From: Akkermansiaceae bacterium UBA5689
GTDB lineage: Bacteria; Verrucomicrobiota; Verrucomicrobiia; Verrucomicrobiales; Akkermansiaceae
Direction of reading: 5' to 3'
Assembly: GCA_002420305.1 (NCBI GenBank)
Contig: DIHT01000107.1
Coordinates: 1 to 37,327 of the forward strand
Length of the DNA stretch: 37,327 nucleotides
Position numbers and translations under genes: made by a program. Position 1 is the stretch's first letter. Every line of letters starts with the position of its first letter. Shown piece by piece: positions 1 through 9,119 of this stretch. The notes beneath the pieces are model-generated. The model worked only from the letters and a program-made list of their open reading frames with translations. It was not told the origin of the DNA and ran no database searches.

Positions 1-24
1 TCACCCTTACCCCCTGCATCCTTG

Positions 25-3000
25 ATGAGACGATGTGCGCTGGCAGCGATCGTGCTGCTCTCCATGCCCGTATTTGGCGCGGAAGGCCTTCTGGGCTACT
101 ACCGACACCCCGCGATACACAACGAGACGATTGTCTTTTATGCTGAGAGTGATCTCTGGCGGGTCCCCATGGAGGGTGGAACCGCCCGGCGACTCACAAC
201 CCATCTTGAGCGTGAGCGCTTCCCGTGCATCAGCCCCGATGGGAAAACTGTAGCCTTCACGGCATCGTACGATGGGACTCATGAGATTTATGTCATGCCT
301 CTGGAGGGAGGGCGACCCTCACGCATCACTCACGAGGGCGTTAGTGGGCGCCGGGGCCCAAGGCCCGTCTCGTGGAAGTCCGATACGGAGCTGGTCTACG
401 CGACCTGGTATTTTGCTACCCGTGACACTCATCAGCTCGCCGTGCTGAATATTGAGAGCGGGAAGAAAAAACTGATTCCTTTGGAGCAGGCCAGTGATGG
501 TGAGTTCTCTGATGACAAGAAGACCTTGTTTTTCACTCGCCTGCCTCGGCAGAACAGTTTTGCGAAAAGGTATCGGGGAGGGCTCATCGAAAACCTATGG
601 CGATTCCGGGAGGGAGATGACGAAGCCGTTCCGCTGACTCCGGATTATGATGGGACGAGCCGCGAACCCATGGTGTGGAAGGATCGCCTCTACTTCAGTA
701 GTGATCGCGATGGCACGATGAATCTATGGTCAATGACCCTCGAGGGTAAGGGGCTGGTTCAGCATACGTCATTTGCAGGATGGGATCTTCTTTCTCCCTC
801 GCTCCATAATGGGCGGGTTGTCTTCGGTAATCGCGCGGATATCTGGATTTACGAGATAGCGGAGAACAAATTACGTAAGTTAGATGTTCGATTGGCCTCT
901 GACTTTGATCAGAAGCGGGAGCGATGGATCAGTAACCCGATGTCCTACCTCAATTCCTGGTTTCTTTCCCATGATGGCAAACAGGTAGGCCTCACTGTTC
1001 GTGGACGTGGCTATGTGTTGCCTGCGAAGGCCGGCCGGATCATACGGCTCAGACAAGATAGTGAGAGTCGAACCAGAGATCTTCGCTTTTTGCCCGGAAG
1101 CAAGGATGTGATCTACCTCTCTGATCGTAGTGGAGAGATGGAATTCTGGCGTGAGCCTGCAAATGGGTTGGGGGAACCATCGCCCATCACCTCGGGAGGG
1201 ACGACCCTGCGGCATGATGGAATTCCCTCGCCAGACGGGAAGCTGCTAGCTCACACGGATCGGAACCAAGTCCTGTGGATGCGGGACCTTTCCAGTGGTG
1301 AGGAGTGGGAGGTGGCACGTTCGGAAGAGGGCAATGAATGGGACTACATAGATCTGACATGGTCACCCGATAGTCAGTGGATCGCCTACGCGGATACCAT
1401 GGAGAATCAGGCCAAGAGAATCTTTCTCTATGACACCCAGAAAAGAAATACGCCTGTGGCGGTTACTACTGCGCGCCTCGATAGCTACAGTCCTGTCTTC
1501 GGAGCGGAAGGAAAATGGCTCTACTTTCTTTCGGACCGGACTTTCCGTTCCGTGCAGGGCTCTCCCTGGGGTGCCCGCCAACCTGAGCCTCTTCTTGACA
1601 AGACGGCTGGAATTTTTGCTCTCGATCTGATTGGAGGGCAGCGCTCTCCCTTTGCGGCCTCGGACGAGGGTGAGCTCCCACCAGTGGTGGAGGGAAAGGA
1701 GAAGGAAGAAGGAGTCAATCTGGAGAATCTCGATGGCCGCCTTTTTGTATTACCAGTGGAGGCTAGCAATTACCGATATCTAACGAGAGCCCGTGGGAAC
1801 CTCTACTGCCTGTATTCTTCTCTTTCGTTGAGTCGTAAATCATCACTGGTTTCCTTTCCCATCACCGCTGATTCCGCCCGGCATAAGTGGACCACGGTGA
1901 TGACAGAGGTGCGCGGTTATGAGATCTCGGGAGATGGCACCACATGTCTGGTGCGCAAGGGGGACAGTTTTTATGTGTTTCCGGCTACGGGAAAACCGCC
2001 GAGTAGCTCCACTCAGGCAAAGCTTAGCCTTAGTGGGCTCTCGCTCAGCGTGAGCCCTGCTCAGGAGTGGGGGCAGATGTTTCGTGACGCCTGGCGTATG
2101 CATCGGGATTATTTCTACGATCCAAAGATGCACCGAGTGGACTGGGACGCGATGGGTCGCAGGCATGAAGCAATTCTTCCACGACTTACTACCCGGTGGG
2201 AACTTGATCACTTGATTTCCCAGATGGTCGGGGAGCTCTCGGCAATGCATACGGACATTTATGCTGGGGATATTCGTGATGCCACAGATGGGGCAAGTCT
2301 TGGACACCTTGGCGCGCAGCTCTCAAAAGTAGAGGAGGGGTTTCGGATTGAGCGATTGTATGAAACCGATCCTGATTATCCAGCTGAGGTCGGTCCCTTA
2401 CTCAAGGCTGGGGTGGAGATGGAGATCGGGGATGTCATTATTTCCGTTGATGGCGAACCTGCCACCAGAGCTCCAGAGATTGGGGCACTACTTAAGAACA
2501 AGGCTGGTAGAAAAGTTCTTCTAGAGTCACGAAGGATCGGGATCGGCGGAACCAGAAAGTCCATAGTGACTCCTCTGAGCTCGAGTGGATTTCGAAACCT
2601 CAAGACGAGTCACTGGGAATACACCCGCCGACTTGAAGCTGAAAACAAGGGTAATGGGGAGATCGGATATTTCCATATGAGGGGGATGTCTGCCTCCAAC
2701 TATGCGGAGTTCGTTAAGGGCTACTACCCGGTTTTCAATCGGAAGGGGCTCATCATCGATATGCGGCAGAATTATGGAGGGAATATTGATAGCTGGATTC
2801 TCAGCCGGTTGAGCAGGAAGCCGTGGATGTATTGGAAAACCCGGACAGGTCGGCCCTTTGCCAACATGCAGTTTGCCTTTGATGGCCACATGGTCGTCCT
2901 GATAGATGCTTACACCATTTCAGACGGAGAGGCTTTTTCGGAGGGATTCCGGCGCCTTGGACTCGGGCCCCTGATTGGGACGAAGACCTGGGGTGGGGGA

Positions 3001-3279
3001 ATCTGGTTGCGGGGCGCAACGCGGCTCATGGACGGAGGTATGGCCCGAAGCCCGGAGACGGGAGTCTACGCACCGGACCGAACCTGGATTATCGAGGGCA
3101 CAGGAGTGATGCCTGATATGGTTGTAGATAACCTTCCTCATGAATCCTTCGGTGGTCGCGACGCCCAGCTAGAGGCTGCTCTTACCTATCTACAGAAGAG
3201 AATTAAGGAGGATCCTCCGTCGAGACCTGAGCCACCCGCCCGGCCCGACAAATCCTTTCGCTATCCCGCTCGCCCTTAG
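25..3279 (+). CDS. Tricorn-type secreted protease (S41 family)
   Basis: A 1084-residue protein starting at ATG 25 (a TTG lies just before it), with a signal peptide at residues 1-19 ending VFGA, so it is probably exported to the periplasm. Residues about 25-680 hold repeated WD40/PD40-like strands (motifs such as SPDGK, YFSSDRDGTMNLW), the beta-propellers of tricorn proteases. A PDZ-like segment follows at about 750-830, then an S41 catalytic core: His742 in SAMHTD, nucleophile Ser966 in TISDGEAF, and the Glu of IIEGTGVMPD near the C terminus. Length and residue spacing match archaeal tricorn. Such enzymes degrade peptides released by other proteases. Odd point: the residue before the catalytic His is Met, where tricorn homologues usually have Ser. 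It appears to stand alone; upstream context is cut off by the window edge. Confidence 0.9.
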   Translation: MRRCALAAIVLLSMPVFGAEGLLGYYRHPAIHNETIVFYAESDLWRVPMEGGTARRLTTHLERERFPCISPDGKTVAFTASYDGTHEIYVMPLEGGRPSRITHEGVSGRRGPRPVSWKSDTELVYATWYFATRDTHQLAVLNIESGKKKLIPLEQASDGEFSDDKKTLFFTRLPRQNSFAKRYRGGLIENLWRFREGDDEAVPLTPDYDGTSREPMVWKDRLYFSSDRDGTMNLWSMTLEGKGLVQHTSFAGWDLLSPSLHNGRVVFGNRADIWIYEIAENKLRKLDVRLASDFDQKRERWISNPMSYLNSWFLSHDGKQVGLTVRGRGYVLPAKAGRIIRLRQDSESRTRDLRFLPGSKDVIYLSDRSGEMEFWREPANGLGEPSPITSGGTTLRHDGIPSPDGKLLAHTDRNQVLWMRDLSSGEEWEVARSEEGNEWDYIDLTWSPDSQWIAYADTMENQAKRIFLYDTQKRNTPVAVTTARLDSYSPVFGAEGKWLYFLSDRTFRSVQGSPWGARQPEPLLDKTAGIFALDLIGGQRSPFAASDEGELPPVVEGKEKEEGVNLENLDGRLFVLPVEASNYRYLTRARGNLYCLYSSLSLSRKSSLVSFPITADSARHKWTTVMTEVRGYEISGDGTTCLVRKGDSFYVFPATGKPPSSSTQAKLSLSGLSLSVSPAQEWGQMFRDAWRMHRDYFYDPKMHRVDWDAMGRRHEAILPRLTTRWELDHLISQMVGELSAMHTDIYAGDIRDATDGASLGHLGAQLSKVEEGFRIERLYETDPDYPAEVGPLLKAGVEMEIGDVIISVDGEPATRAPEIGALLKNKAGRKVLLESRRIGIGGTRKSIVTPLSSSGFRNLKTSHWEYTRRLEAENKGNGEIGYFHMRGMSASNYAEFVKGYYPVFNRKGLIIDMRQNYGGNIDSWILSRLSRKPWMYWKTRTGRPFANMQFAFDGHMVVLIDAYTISDGEAFSEGFRRLGLGPLIGTKTWGGGIWLRGATRLMDGGMARSPETGVYAPDRTWIIEGTGVMPDMVVDNLPHESFGGRDAQLEAALTYLQKRIKEDPPSRPEPPARPDKSFRYPARP

Positions 3280-3350
3280 TCAGGGCTTGCCAGTGGGAGT
3301 CGCGAATACAGGTTTTGATGATGGGGCTAGCCCGCCGGGATGACTAACGC

Positions 3351-4181
3351 CTATAGCTGATAGGCCTTTTCGCAGTTCTCTTGCAGGATTGCATATTGCT
3401 CTTCCTCAGTGAGATCAGCAACGTAGCCGCGCACAGAATTTGCCCAGTCGACGTAGGAATCGATCCGGAGCAGGCAGACAGGCCAATCTGTTCCAAAGCA
3501 GAGACGCTCGGGCCCGAATATTTCGAGGGACTCCTCGAAGTAGTTCTTCAGAGTGGCCTCATCGATCTGGCTATCGGTCACCTCAGTCACCATTCCGCTG
3601 ATCTTTACGGCACTGACATTGTCTCGCTCTGCGAGCGCAGTCATGCCGTGTTGCCATTCATCTTCAATCCGCCCGTTGTGGATAACGGGCTTGGCAATGT
3701 GATCGATGACGAAGGATTGACCGGGGTGCCGGTCAACGAACTCAATAGTTTGAGGGAGATGCCTTTGAAATATCAGGATATCGTAGACGAGATTGTAATC
3801 CTTGAGCTTGGCAATGCCGCAATTGAATTCAGTGCCGAGTATGAAGTTGTCATCGGGTTCGTCCTGTACTACGTGGCGCACAGCCTTGAACTTGCGGTGT
3901 TGGGCGAGGCGGTCGAGGTGGTCGGTGACATCGGGATCAGCGAGAGGAACCCAGCCCACCACTCCCCGGATGAGGTCACATTGATCAGATAACTCAAGAA
4001 GCCAGTCGGACTCCTCGAGGGTTTGACGAGCTTGAACGGTAACTGTGCCAGTCACTTCGGCAGCGGTCGTGTTTTCGATAAGTTCCGGAAGGAGGTAGTT
4101 CTGAGCGAGGGCGGAGGTTCCTTCGATCCAGGGATATTGGTTGGCATCGTATTGCCAGAGGTGGTGGTGGGCGTCGAGCAT
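3351..4181 (-). CDS. Amidohydrolase, L-fuconolactonase / sugar lactonase-like
   Basis: A 276-residue metal-dependent TIM-barrel hydrolase of the COG3618 group (L-fucono-, L-rhamnono- and related sugar lactonases). Visible: N-terminal HxH metal motif in LDAHHHLW (His5, His7), a second-site His161 in IDHIAKP, and the metal Asp232 in CFGTDWPV. No signal peptide, so cytosolic. Family role: opening a 1,4- or 1,5-lactone produced by a sugar dehydrogenase. A candidate partner dehydrogenase, the aldo/keto reductase at 9120-10058, sits on the same strand but is separated by the sucrose-like cassette. The gene is divergent from that cassette, leaving about 150 bp for promoters. Exact substrate cannot be read from sequence. 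Confidence 0.82.
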   Translation of the reverse strand: MLDAHHHLWQYDANQYPWIEGTSALAQNYLLPELIENTTAAEVTGTVTVQARQTLEESDWLLELSDQCDLIRGVVGWVPLADPDVTDHLDRLAQHRKFKAVRHVVQDEPDDNFILGTEFNCGIAKLKDYNLVYDILIFQRHLPQTIEFVDRHPGQSFVIDHIAKPVIHNGRIEDEWQHGMTALAERDNVSAVKISGMVTEVTDSQIDEATLKNYFEESLEIFGPERLCFGTDWPVCLLRIDSYVDWANSVRGYVADLTEEEQYAILQENCEKAYQL

Positions 4182-4332
4182 GCAGGAAGGTGTCTATGGT
4201 GTGAGTCACAGGATCGCGCGATAGAGGCCCTTCTCCAAGCGCGAAGTGTTTCTGAACGGGGTCCGGGTCTTGCAATTGTGAGTGCAAATGTCTGAATCAG
4301 AGCCCGGGGATTTTCCCCCCTTGTGTTTGCCT

Positions 4333-5097
4333 ATGAGCGATTCATTTCCCTGGTGCCTTGTCAGCGATCTTGATGACACCCTCACAGGAGACGAGGAGGC
4401 ATTAGCTGAGCTGCTGGAATACGCAAGTCAGGGAGAGATCTTTCGTCTGGTTTTGAACTCAAGCCGGCCCCGGATGAGTGTGGAGAAGACTCTCGCAGGA
4501 TTTCCGGGAAGCTATTTTCCGCGGGACCTTGTGACTGGGATGGGAACCGAAGTGATGGTTGAGGGAGAGCCTGTTCAGGAGTGGGAAGAGCGTTTTTCCG
4601 GATGGCAGCGGGGTGTTGTTGACGAGATTGTAGAGGAACTGGGGGGCATTCCGCATGCGCAGGAGTTTCAAACTGCTTACAAAGCAAGTTTTATGGTGGA
4701 GGGGAAAGGGCGTCGAGAGAAGGTGAGGAAGGCGATCGCGAGGTGCGGTCAGCCTTCCCAGATAGTCATTTCGGGACATCACGACGTTGATATATTGCCG
4801 GCCGAGGCTGGGAAAGGGCAGGCAATACTCTTTGTGGCAGACTTGCTTGGTATGGATGTGGCACGGCAAGTGCTCGTTGCCGGTGATTCTGCAAACGATT
4901 TGGCCATGTTTGAAATATCTTCCCGGGGTATTGTGGTAGGGAATGCCCGGGCAGAGCTGCGGGAGGCTGTGAAAAGTGAGACAGCCTATCAGGCCTCTGG
5001 TCGACACGCTTCTGGGGTTATTGAGGGATTGCGTCATTGGGGCGTAATTCCCCGGGGTGAGGTGCTGGGTGAAGAAGTTTGTGATTCCTTTGAATAA
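4333..5097 (+). CDS. Sucrose-phosphate-phosphatase-like HAD hydrolase
   Basis: A 254-residue HAD-superfamily phosphatase of the sucrose-6-phosphate phosphatase / mannosylfructose-phosphate phosphatase type. Motif I is SDLDDTL (nucleophile Asp12, acid Asp14), motif II lies in VLNSSRP, and motif IV is GDSANDLAMF. The sequence between them forms the C2-type cap. I chose ATG 4333 because it puts motif I about 12 residues from the N terminus, as in the family; an in-frame ATG at 4288 and GTG at 4282 would add 15-17 residues of low-complexity sequence. The glycosyltransferase starts 12 bp downstream, so the two are almost certainly co-transcribed, the phosphatase removing the phosphate from the disaccharide phosphate made by that enzyme. 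Confidence 0.85.
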   Translation: MSDSFPWCLVSDLDDTLTGDEEALAELLEYASQGEIFRLVLNSSRPRMSVEKTLAGFPGSYFPRDLVTGMGTEVMVEGEPVQEWEERFSGWQRGVVDEIVEELGGIPHAQEFQTAYKASFMVEGKGRREKVRKAIARCGQPSQIVISGHHDVDILPAEAGKGQAILFVADLLGMDVARQVLVAGDSANDLAMFEISSRGIVVGNARAELREAVKSETAYQASGRHASGVIEGLRHWGVIPRGEVLGEEVCDSFE

Positions 5098-5109
5098 TTG
5101 AGGAACTTC

Positions 5110-6417
5110 ATGAGTGATCCCCAGCGACAATCAATTCTAATGATTTCGACCCACGGTTACGTGGGAGCAGAGCCTGAACTGGGAAAGCCGGACACGGGAG
5201 GGCAGGTTGTGTTTGTCCTAGAGCTCGCCAAGCGCTTCGCGCGGCTCGGATACGACGTGGATGTGGTGACGCGGCGTTTCGAAGGTCAACCTGAATACGA
5301 CGAGGTCAATAACAGTCTGCGGGTCTGGAGAATTCCGTATGGCGGAGGTGAGTTCATCCGAAAGGAGGACATGCACGAGTCTATTCAGGATTTTGTGAAT
5401 AATTTTCTCTCTGAAGTACGCCGGAAGGGTCGGAGGTATGACGTGGTCAATAGCCATTACTGGGATGCCGGATGGGCGGGACAGCGGATCGCAGAAGAAT
5501 TGCAACTACCTCACGTGCACACACCGCATTCACTGGGTTGGTGGAAGAGGCAGGACATGGAAGGAGCGCGAGGTTCTCAGGATCTGGAGAAGGTTTACCG
5601 GTTTAACGAGCGCATCGACAAAGAGTTCCTCGTGTTTCGTAATTGCGACCGCATTATCGCAACAACTCATCAGCAAGTTGAGCTGATTACCGAGCATTAC
5701 GGGATTCCAGAAGACCATATCAACATGATTCCACCGGGTATCGATGTGGGACGTTATACCCCCGTGAGGCCTCCTCACCTGGAGGATATCCGGAAGCGCC
5801 TGGGATTTGCCCCGACAGATGTTTACACCGTCGCGCGGGCAGCAAATAATAAGGGAATCGATTTGCTCATTCAGGCATTACCCACCCTGCGAACGTTGGT
5901 GCCTGAAGCACGAATTCATCTGGCAGTCGGTGCGAATTCGGACCGGGATCGCGAGAAGCTAGATAAATGGAAGTCCCTTGCCGGGAAGTTGAATATAGGT
6001 GGAGCAATAAAGTGGCTGGGCTACATCGAGGATGATGAAATGGCCTCTCATTACAGGGCTCCCGGGGTATTCGCGCTCCCCTCTCGCTACGAGCCGTTTG
6101 GTATGACTGCGATCGAGGCGATGGCGTGTGGTACTCCAACAGTTGTCACGACACATGGGGGATTGCACGAGGCGATCGAGTTCGGCACCCATGCTCTTTA
6201 CGGCGATCCTAATTGTCCGGAGGAATTCGGGGCGATGCTGGCCATGCCTCTCCGACACGAGGGTCTGCGGGAAAAACTCTCTGTGGAGGGTGCCCGTTTT
6301 GCTCGACGGCAATTTGGATGGACCGGGGTTGCAAAGCGGACTCTTTCGGTATTTGACCAGCTTAGAGGGTGCTACCAGCATCTCGATGAACCGGAGGGGC
6401 AGGATTCAGACGTGTGA
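5110..6417 (+). CDS. GT4 synthase: mannosylfructose-P / sucrose-P synthase-like
   Basis: A 435-residue GT-B glycosyltransferase. Start is ATG 5110, preceded by a Shine-Dalgarno-like GAGGA at the right spacing. The glycine-rich acceptor loop KPDTGGQVVFVLELA is at about 26-40, NSHYWDAGWAGQR and HTPHSLGWWK at about 114-146, and the donor-binding E-x7-E (Glu328, Glu336) in SRYEPFGMTAIE. The ISTHGY and PDTGGQVV segments look closer, from memory, to Agrobacterium mannosylfructose-phosphate synthase than to plant-type sucrose-phosphate synthase, which has a HPDFGGQ-type loop. The likely reaction is transfer of glucose or mannose from an NDP-sugar to fructose-6-phosphate. The preceding phosphatase and following glycosidase fit synthesis and turnover of a non-reducing disaccharide solute. 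Donor specificity is inference. Confidence 0.85.
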   Translation: MSDPQRQSILMISTHGYVGAEPELGKPDTGGQVVFVLELAKRFARLGYDVDVVTRRFEGQPEYDEVNNSLRVWRIPYGGGEFIRKEDMHESIQDFVNNFLSEVRRKGRRYDVVNSHYWDAGWAGQRIAEELQLPHVHTPHSLGWWKRQDMEGARGSQDLEKVYRFNERIDKEFLVFRNCDRIIATTHQQVELITEHYGIPEDHINMIPPGIDVGRYTPVRPPHLEDIRKRLGFAPTDVYTVARAANNKGIDLLIQALPTLRTLVPEARIHLAVGANSDRDREKLDKWKSLAGKLNIGGAIKWLGYIEDDEMASHYRAPGVFALPSRYEPFGMTAIEAMACGTPTVVTTHGGLHEAIEFGTHALYGDPNCPEEFGAMLAMPLRHEGLREKLSVEGARFARRQFGWTGVAKRTLSVFDQLRGCYQHLDEPEGQDSDV

Positions 6418-6448
6418 CGTGGCCCCTCAGCAACATTCCGTATCTTGA

Positions 6449-7789
6449 ATGAATCATCCTCCTTCAAATTCGAACGAGCCTGCGCGGCGTGTTTTGTTTC
6501 GCCCTAAAGAATACCGCGAGCTGACACACGATGATCAGGAGTTCCTTGCTACCGCCTATGAAAAAGCTCTTGAGGCAGTGAAGCTCAATATCACACCCAA
6601 GGGGTTCTCCGCATGCTCGCTGGAGCACAACGAGTATGCGGGAAGTGATGAAAATTATCGGTCGGTGTGGGCTCGGGATGGGGCGATAACGGCGATATGG
6701 ACCTTAGATCTGGATGATCAAGAGATTCGCGCTGCACAGGTAGCGACATTTGACACACTGATGTCCAAGCAGGCTCCCAACGGACAGATTCCTGCAAACG
6801 TGCGGATTGAAACAGGGGAGCCGGAATACATGGGAGTTGGGGGTATCGCCTCAATCGATAGCGTCATGTGGATCATTATCGGGATCGCAGCCTATGCGAG
6901 GGAGACCGGAGACTGGTCAATAGTAGACCGTCATTTTGATGGTTTAAAACTGGCGATGGACTGGCTTGGTGCCCATGACTCTAATAACTGTGGGCTTCTT
7001 GAGATTCCGGAGGCCAGCGACTGGGCGGATCTGTTTGGATTCAGTTATCACGTGCTTTATGATGAAGTCCTCTGGTATCGCTCGCTTGTCTGTTTCGCGG
7101 ACATCCTCGAGCAGAGAGAGGAGGTCGAGTTGGCGAAGGAGCGTCGGAAGCAGGCAGATGTGGTCGCGAAGCTACTCGTCAAGAAATTCTGGCCGTCGAC
7201 TGCGGGTGGAGGAGGCCCTGCGGATGGGGATTCTGAACAGCGGTTCTCTTTCACTGACACTCAGAACTCGTTGGGTGATGCACGGTATCTTATGGCCCAG
7301 ATTTCACCGTTTAGCTTCAGCTGGCGCTGTGATGTGTATGGCAATATCCTAGCCTATCTTACAGGGCTTCTGGATAAGGAAAGGGCATTAATGACCTTCC
7401 GTTTTTTGTGGGGTGTGGGTGCTAATGAACCAGGGCTTGTGAAGAATTTGTATCCTCCGGTACAGGCGGGGGACCCCGAGTGGCGCAGTTATTACACTGT
7501 GAATCTCCTCAACCTTCCCAATCACTACCACAACGGAGGAATCTGGCCGTTCGTGGGTGGCATGTGGGTGCGGTATATTTATAAGTTGGGAATGAAAGGG
7601 CTGGCATGCCGGGAGCTCCTAAGGTTAGCCGAGCTCTGCTCGCGTGGAGTTTCCCATAAATGGGAATTCAATGAGTGGCACCACGGTCAGACGGCTCGCC
7701 CAATGGGGAAGGCTTTTCAGGCCTGGAGTGCGGCGAGCTTTATCCGGGCATGCCACGATCTGCACGTTGATCCTGCATCGATTAGCTGA
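6449..7789 (+). CDS. (alpha/alpha)6 glycosidase, neutral invertase (GH100)-like
   Basis: A 446-residue cytosolic protein (no signal peptide) with the repeated Trp/Asp-rich helices of an (alpha/alpha)6-barrel glycosidase. Segments typical of the alkaline/neutral invertase and debranching-enzyme superfamily are SVWARDGAI (72-80), NGQIPANVR (111-119), EASDWADLF (188-196), YHNGGIWPF (360-368) and the C-terminal FQAWSAASF. Candidate acid/base and nucleophile are Asp191 and Glu407/Glu409, by analogy with GH100. It begins 31 bp after the glycosyltransferase stop and probably belongs to the same operon, where it would hydrolyse sucrose or the related disaccharide to free hexoses. The alternative reading is a stand-alone amylo-1,6-glucosidase-like protein; the context favours an invertase-type role. 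Confidence 0.72.
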   Translation: MNHPPSNSNEPARRVLFRPKEYRELTHDDQEFLATAYEKALEAVKLNITPKGFSACSLEHNEYAGSDENYRSVWARDGAITAIWTLDLDDQEIRAAQVATFDTLMSKQAPNGQIPANVRIETGEPEYMGVGGIASIDSVMWIIIGIAAYARETGDWSIVDRHFDGLKLAMDWLGAHDSNNCGLLEIPEASDWADLFGFSYHVLYDEVLWYRSLVCFADILEQREEVELAKERRKQADVVAKLLVKKFWPSTAGGGGPADGDSEQRFSFTDTQNSLGDARYLMAQISPFSFSWRCDVYGNILAYLTGLLDKERALMTFRFLWGVGANEPGLVKNLYPPVQAGDPEWRSYYTVNLLNLPNHYHNGGIWPFVGGMWVRYIYKLGMKGLACRELLRLAELCSRGVSHKWEFNEWHHGQTARPMGKAFQAWSAASFIRACHDLHVDPASIS

Positions 7790-7803
7790 GAAGACGGGAG
7801 GTT

Positions 7804-9054
7804 TTACCCTCCGAATAGAGGCACCATGTGGCGTTCGTAGATGTTCTCGCAGACGTTCTTCCCGATTATCTCAGAATTGGCCTTGAGAGCGTCGAGGTAG
7901 GTATCTCCAAGCTCGGCTGCTACCTTGAAGCCAACGTGGAGAAGCTGGCGGAAATGCTGGTTGTAGTCCGGGTTTTTCTGGTCGTGACGGAGGGCGCTGG
8001 TATATTGCTCGCTGGACCATCCATCGACTTCTTCGGAGCTCGGAAGCTTCGCGTCATCAACGTCGATGACAGTAGCGTAGGGCTCACACAGAGCCTCTTT
8101 TTTCTCCAGCGCGGTGGCATAGATCTGTTTGGCGAGAGCAAGAGCGTCCCCTCCTGCTTCAGCAAGGCCGATGAGTTCTTCCAGCCAGGTAGTGCCGGCG
8201 GTTTTGATATGGAGGCCGGCTCCGGTGCGTGCGAGTGCACGTTTAATGGGCTCGTAGATGGAGAACTTGTCTGAACCGGAGTGGACGCTGAGCTTGAGAG
8301 TTTCGGGTAATCCGTAGGTCTTCACTGCATGGGCGATGACGGCAAGGTCATCGTTGAACTCCTGCTCGAACTGGGGAAGGTCCCCAACGTAATCAACTCC
8401 CTTGTTGAAGCGCCCGGTAAACTTCGGTGCGATTGTCTGAATCGGGAAATTTTGATCTGCGATCGCGGCTAGAATAACGAGCATCTCGGGTGGAGTCTGT
8501 GGGTCGTCAGTTTCATCCATCGAGACCTCGGCGATAAAGTCTTCCCCTCCCTTTTCGGCTGCGATGTGCCGATATATCCGGCCGGCAAGCTCACAGGCTT
8601 TCAGGAACTGCCTTGCGGTTTGCTCGACCACATCACGGGTAATTTCAAGCGGGGCGGCAATTCCCTCGATGATGATGGTGCCAACCAGCTCGGGATGACG
8701 ATTGATGAAGGCTTCGATCTCCTCAGGCGAGGCGGGAGTTCCGATGTCATCAGCGACGTCGATTGTATAAAAGTCGCAGTGAGGAAGATACCGGTCGACA
8801 GTATCAAGGTTGATATGATCGGCATCAAGCAGGAATCCTGACTGCCAGCTGAGCTGATTGACTGCGTTCTCAGCTGCTGCTCTGGTGCCTGCCGGATCAG
8901 ATCCTACAATGAGGTGTTCCCGGTTGGACTTGTTCCAAACTGGAGTAACGGAGACCCCTTGGGACGCCAGCATTTGAAAAGCCCGGAGCTGGGGTGCAGC
9001 CTGGTGCGCGAAACGGTCGCCGACCCCGAAGGTGAATTTATCGATTCTTTTCAT
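7804..9054 (-). CDS. uxaE: UxaE-like tagaturonate epimerase
   Basis: A 416-residue protein that I recognise as the UxaE (tagaturonate/fructuronate C4 epimerase) family. Distinctive segments are IAPKFTGRFNKGVDYVGD (208-225), SVHSGSDKFSIYEP (256-269) and HIKTAGTTWLEE (282-293). The fold is a TIM barrel with acidic and His metal-binding residues. In the family it interconverts D-tagaturonate and D-fructuronate, joining the galacturonate and glucuronate branches. It is the last gene of a three-gene minus-strand operon, 65 bp after the aldo/keto reductase, and ends 14 bp from the convergent GH100-like gene. Somewhat shorter than the Thermotoga enzyme. Substrate may differ given the non-uronate neighbours. 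Confidence 0.8.
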   Translation of the reverse strand: MKRIDKFTFGVGDRFAHQAAPQLRAFQMLASQGVSVTPVWNKSNREHLIVGSDPAGTRAAAENAVNQLSWQSGFLLDADHINLDTVDRYLPHCDFYTIDVADDIGTPASPEEIEAFINRHPELVGTIIIEGIAAPLEITRDVVEQTARQFLKACELAGRIYRHIAAEKGGEDFIAEVSMDETDDPQTPPEMLVILAAIADQNFPIQTIAPKFTGRFNKGVDYVGDLPQFEQEFNDDLAVIAHAVKTYGLPETLKLSVHSGSDKFSIYEPIKRALARTGAGLHIKTAGTTWLEELIGLAEAGGDALALAKQIYATALEKKEALCEPYATVIDVDDAKLPSSEEVDGWSSEQYTSALRHDQKNPDYNQHFRQLLHVGFKVAAELGDTYLDALKANSEIIGKNVCENIYERHMVPLFGG

Positions 9055-9119
9055 TGGTAGAGTTTTTTAATGGTTGTCGAGGGGAAGTCACGTCTTGGAA
9101 TGTGGTCGTGTGTCCGCTG

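Noticed and set aside
3381..3992. A 203-codon plus-strand open frame opposite the amidohydrolase
   Set aside because: It is the antisense shadow of a gene with clear family motifs; its own translation shows no recognisable domain.
4459..5130. A 223-codon minus-strand frame across the phosphatase and the synthase start
   Set aside because: Spans two genes with conserved catalytic motifs on the plus strand; no family features.
7790..7820. GGAGG-TTTTAC-CCTCC as a bidirectional terminator between convergent genes
   Set aside because: Only five pairs and mostly inside the UxaE-like stop region; too weak to call.
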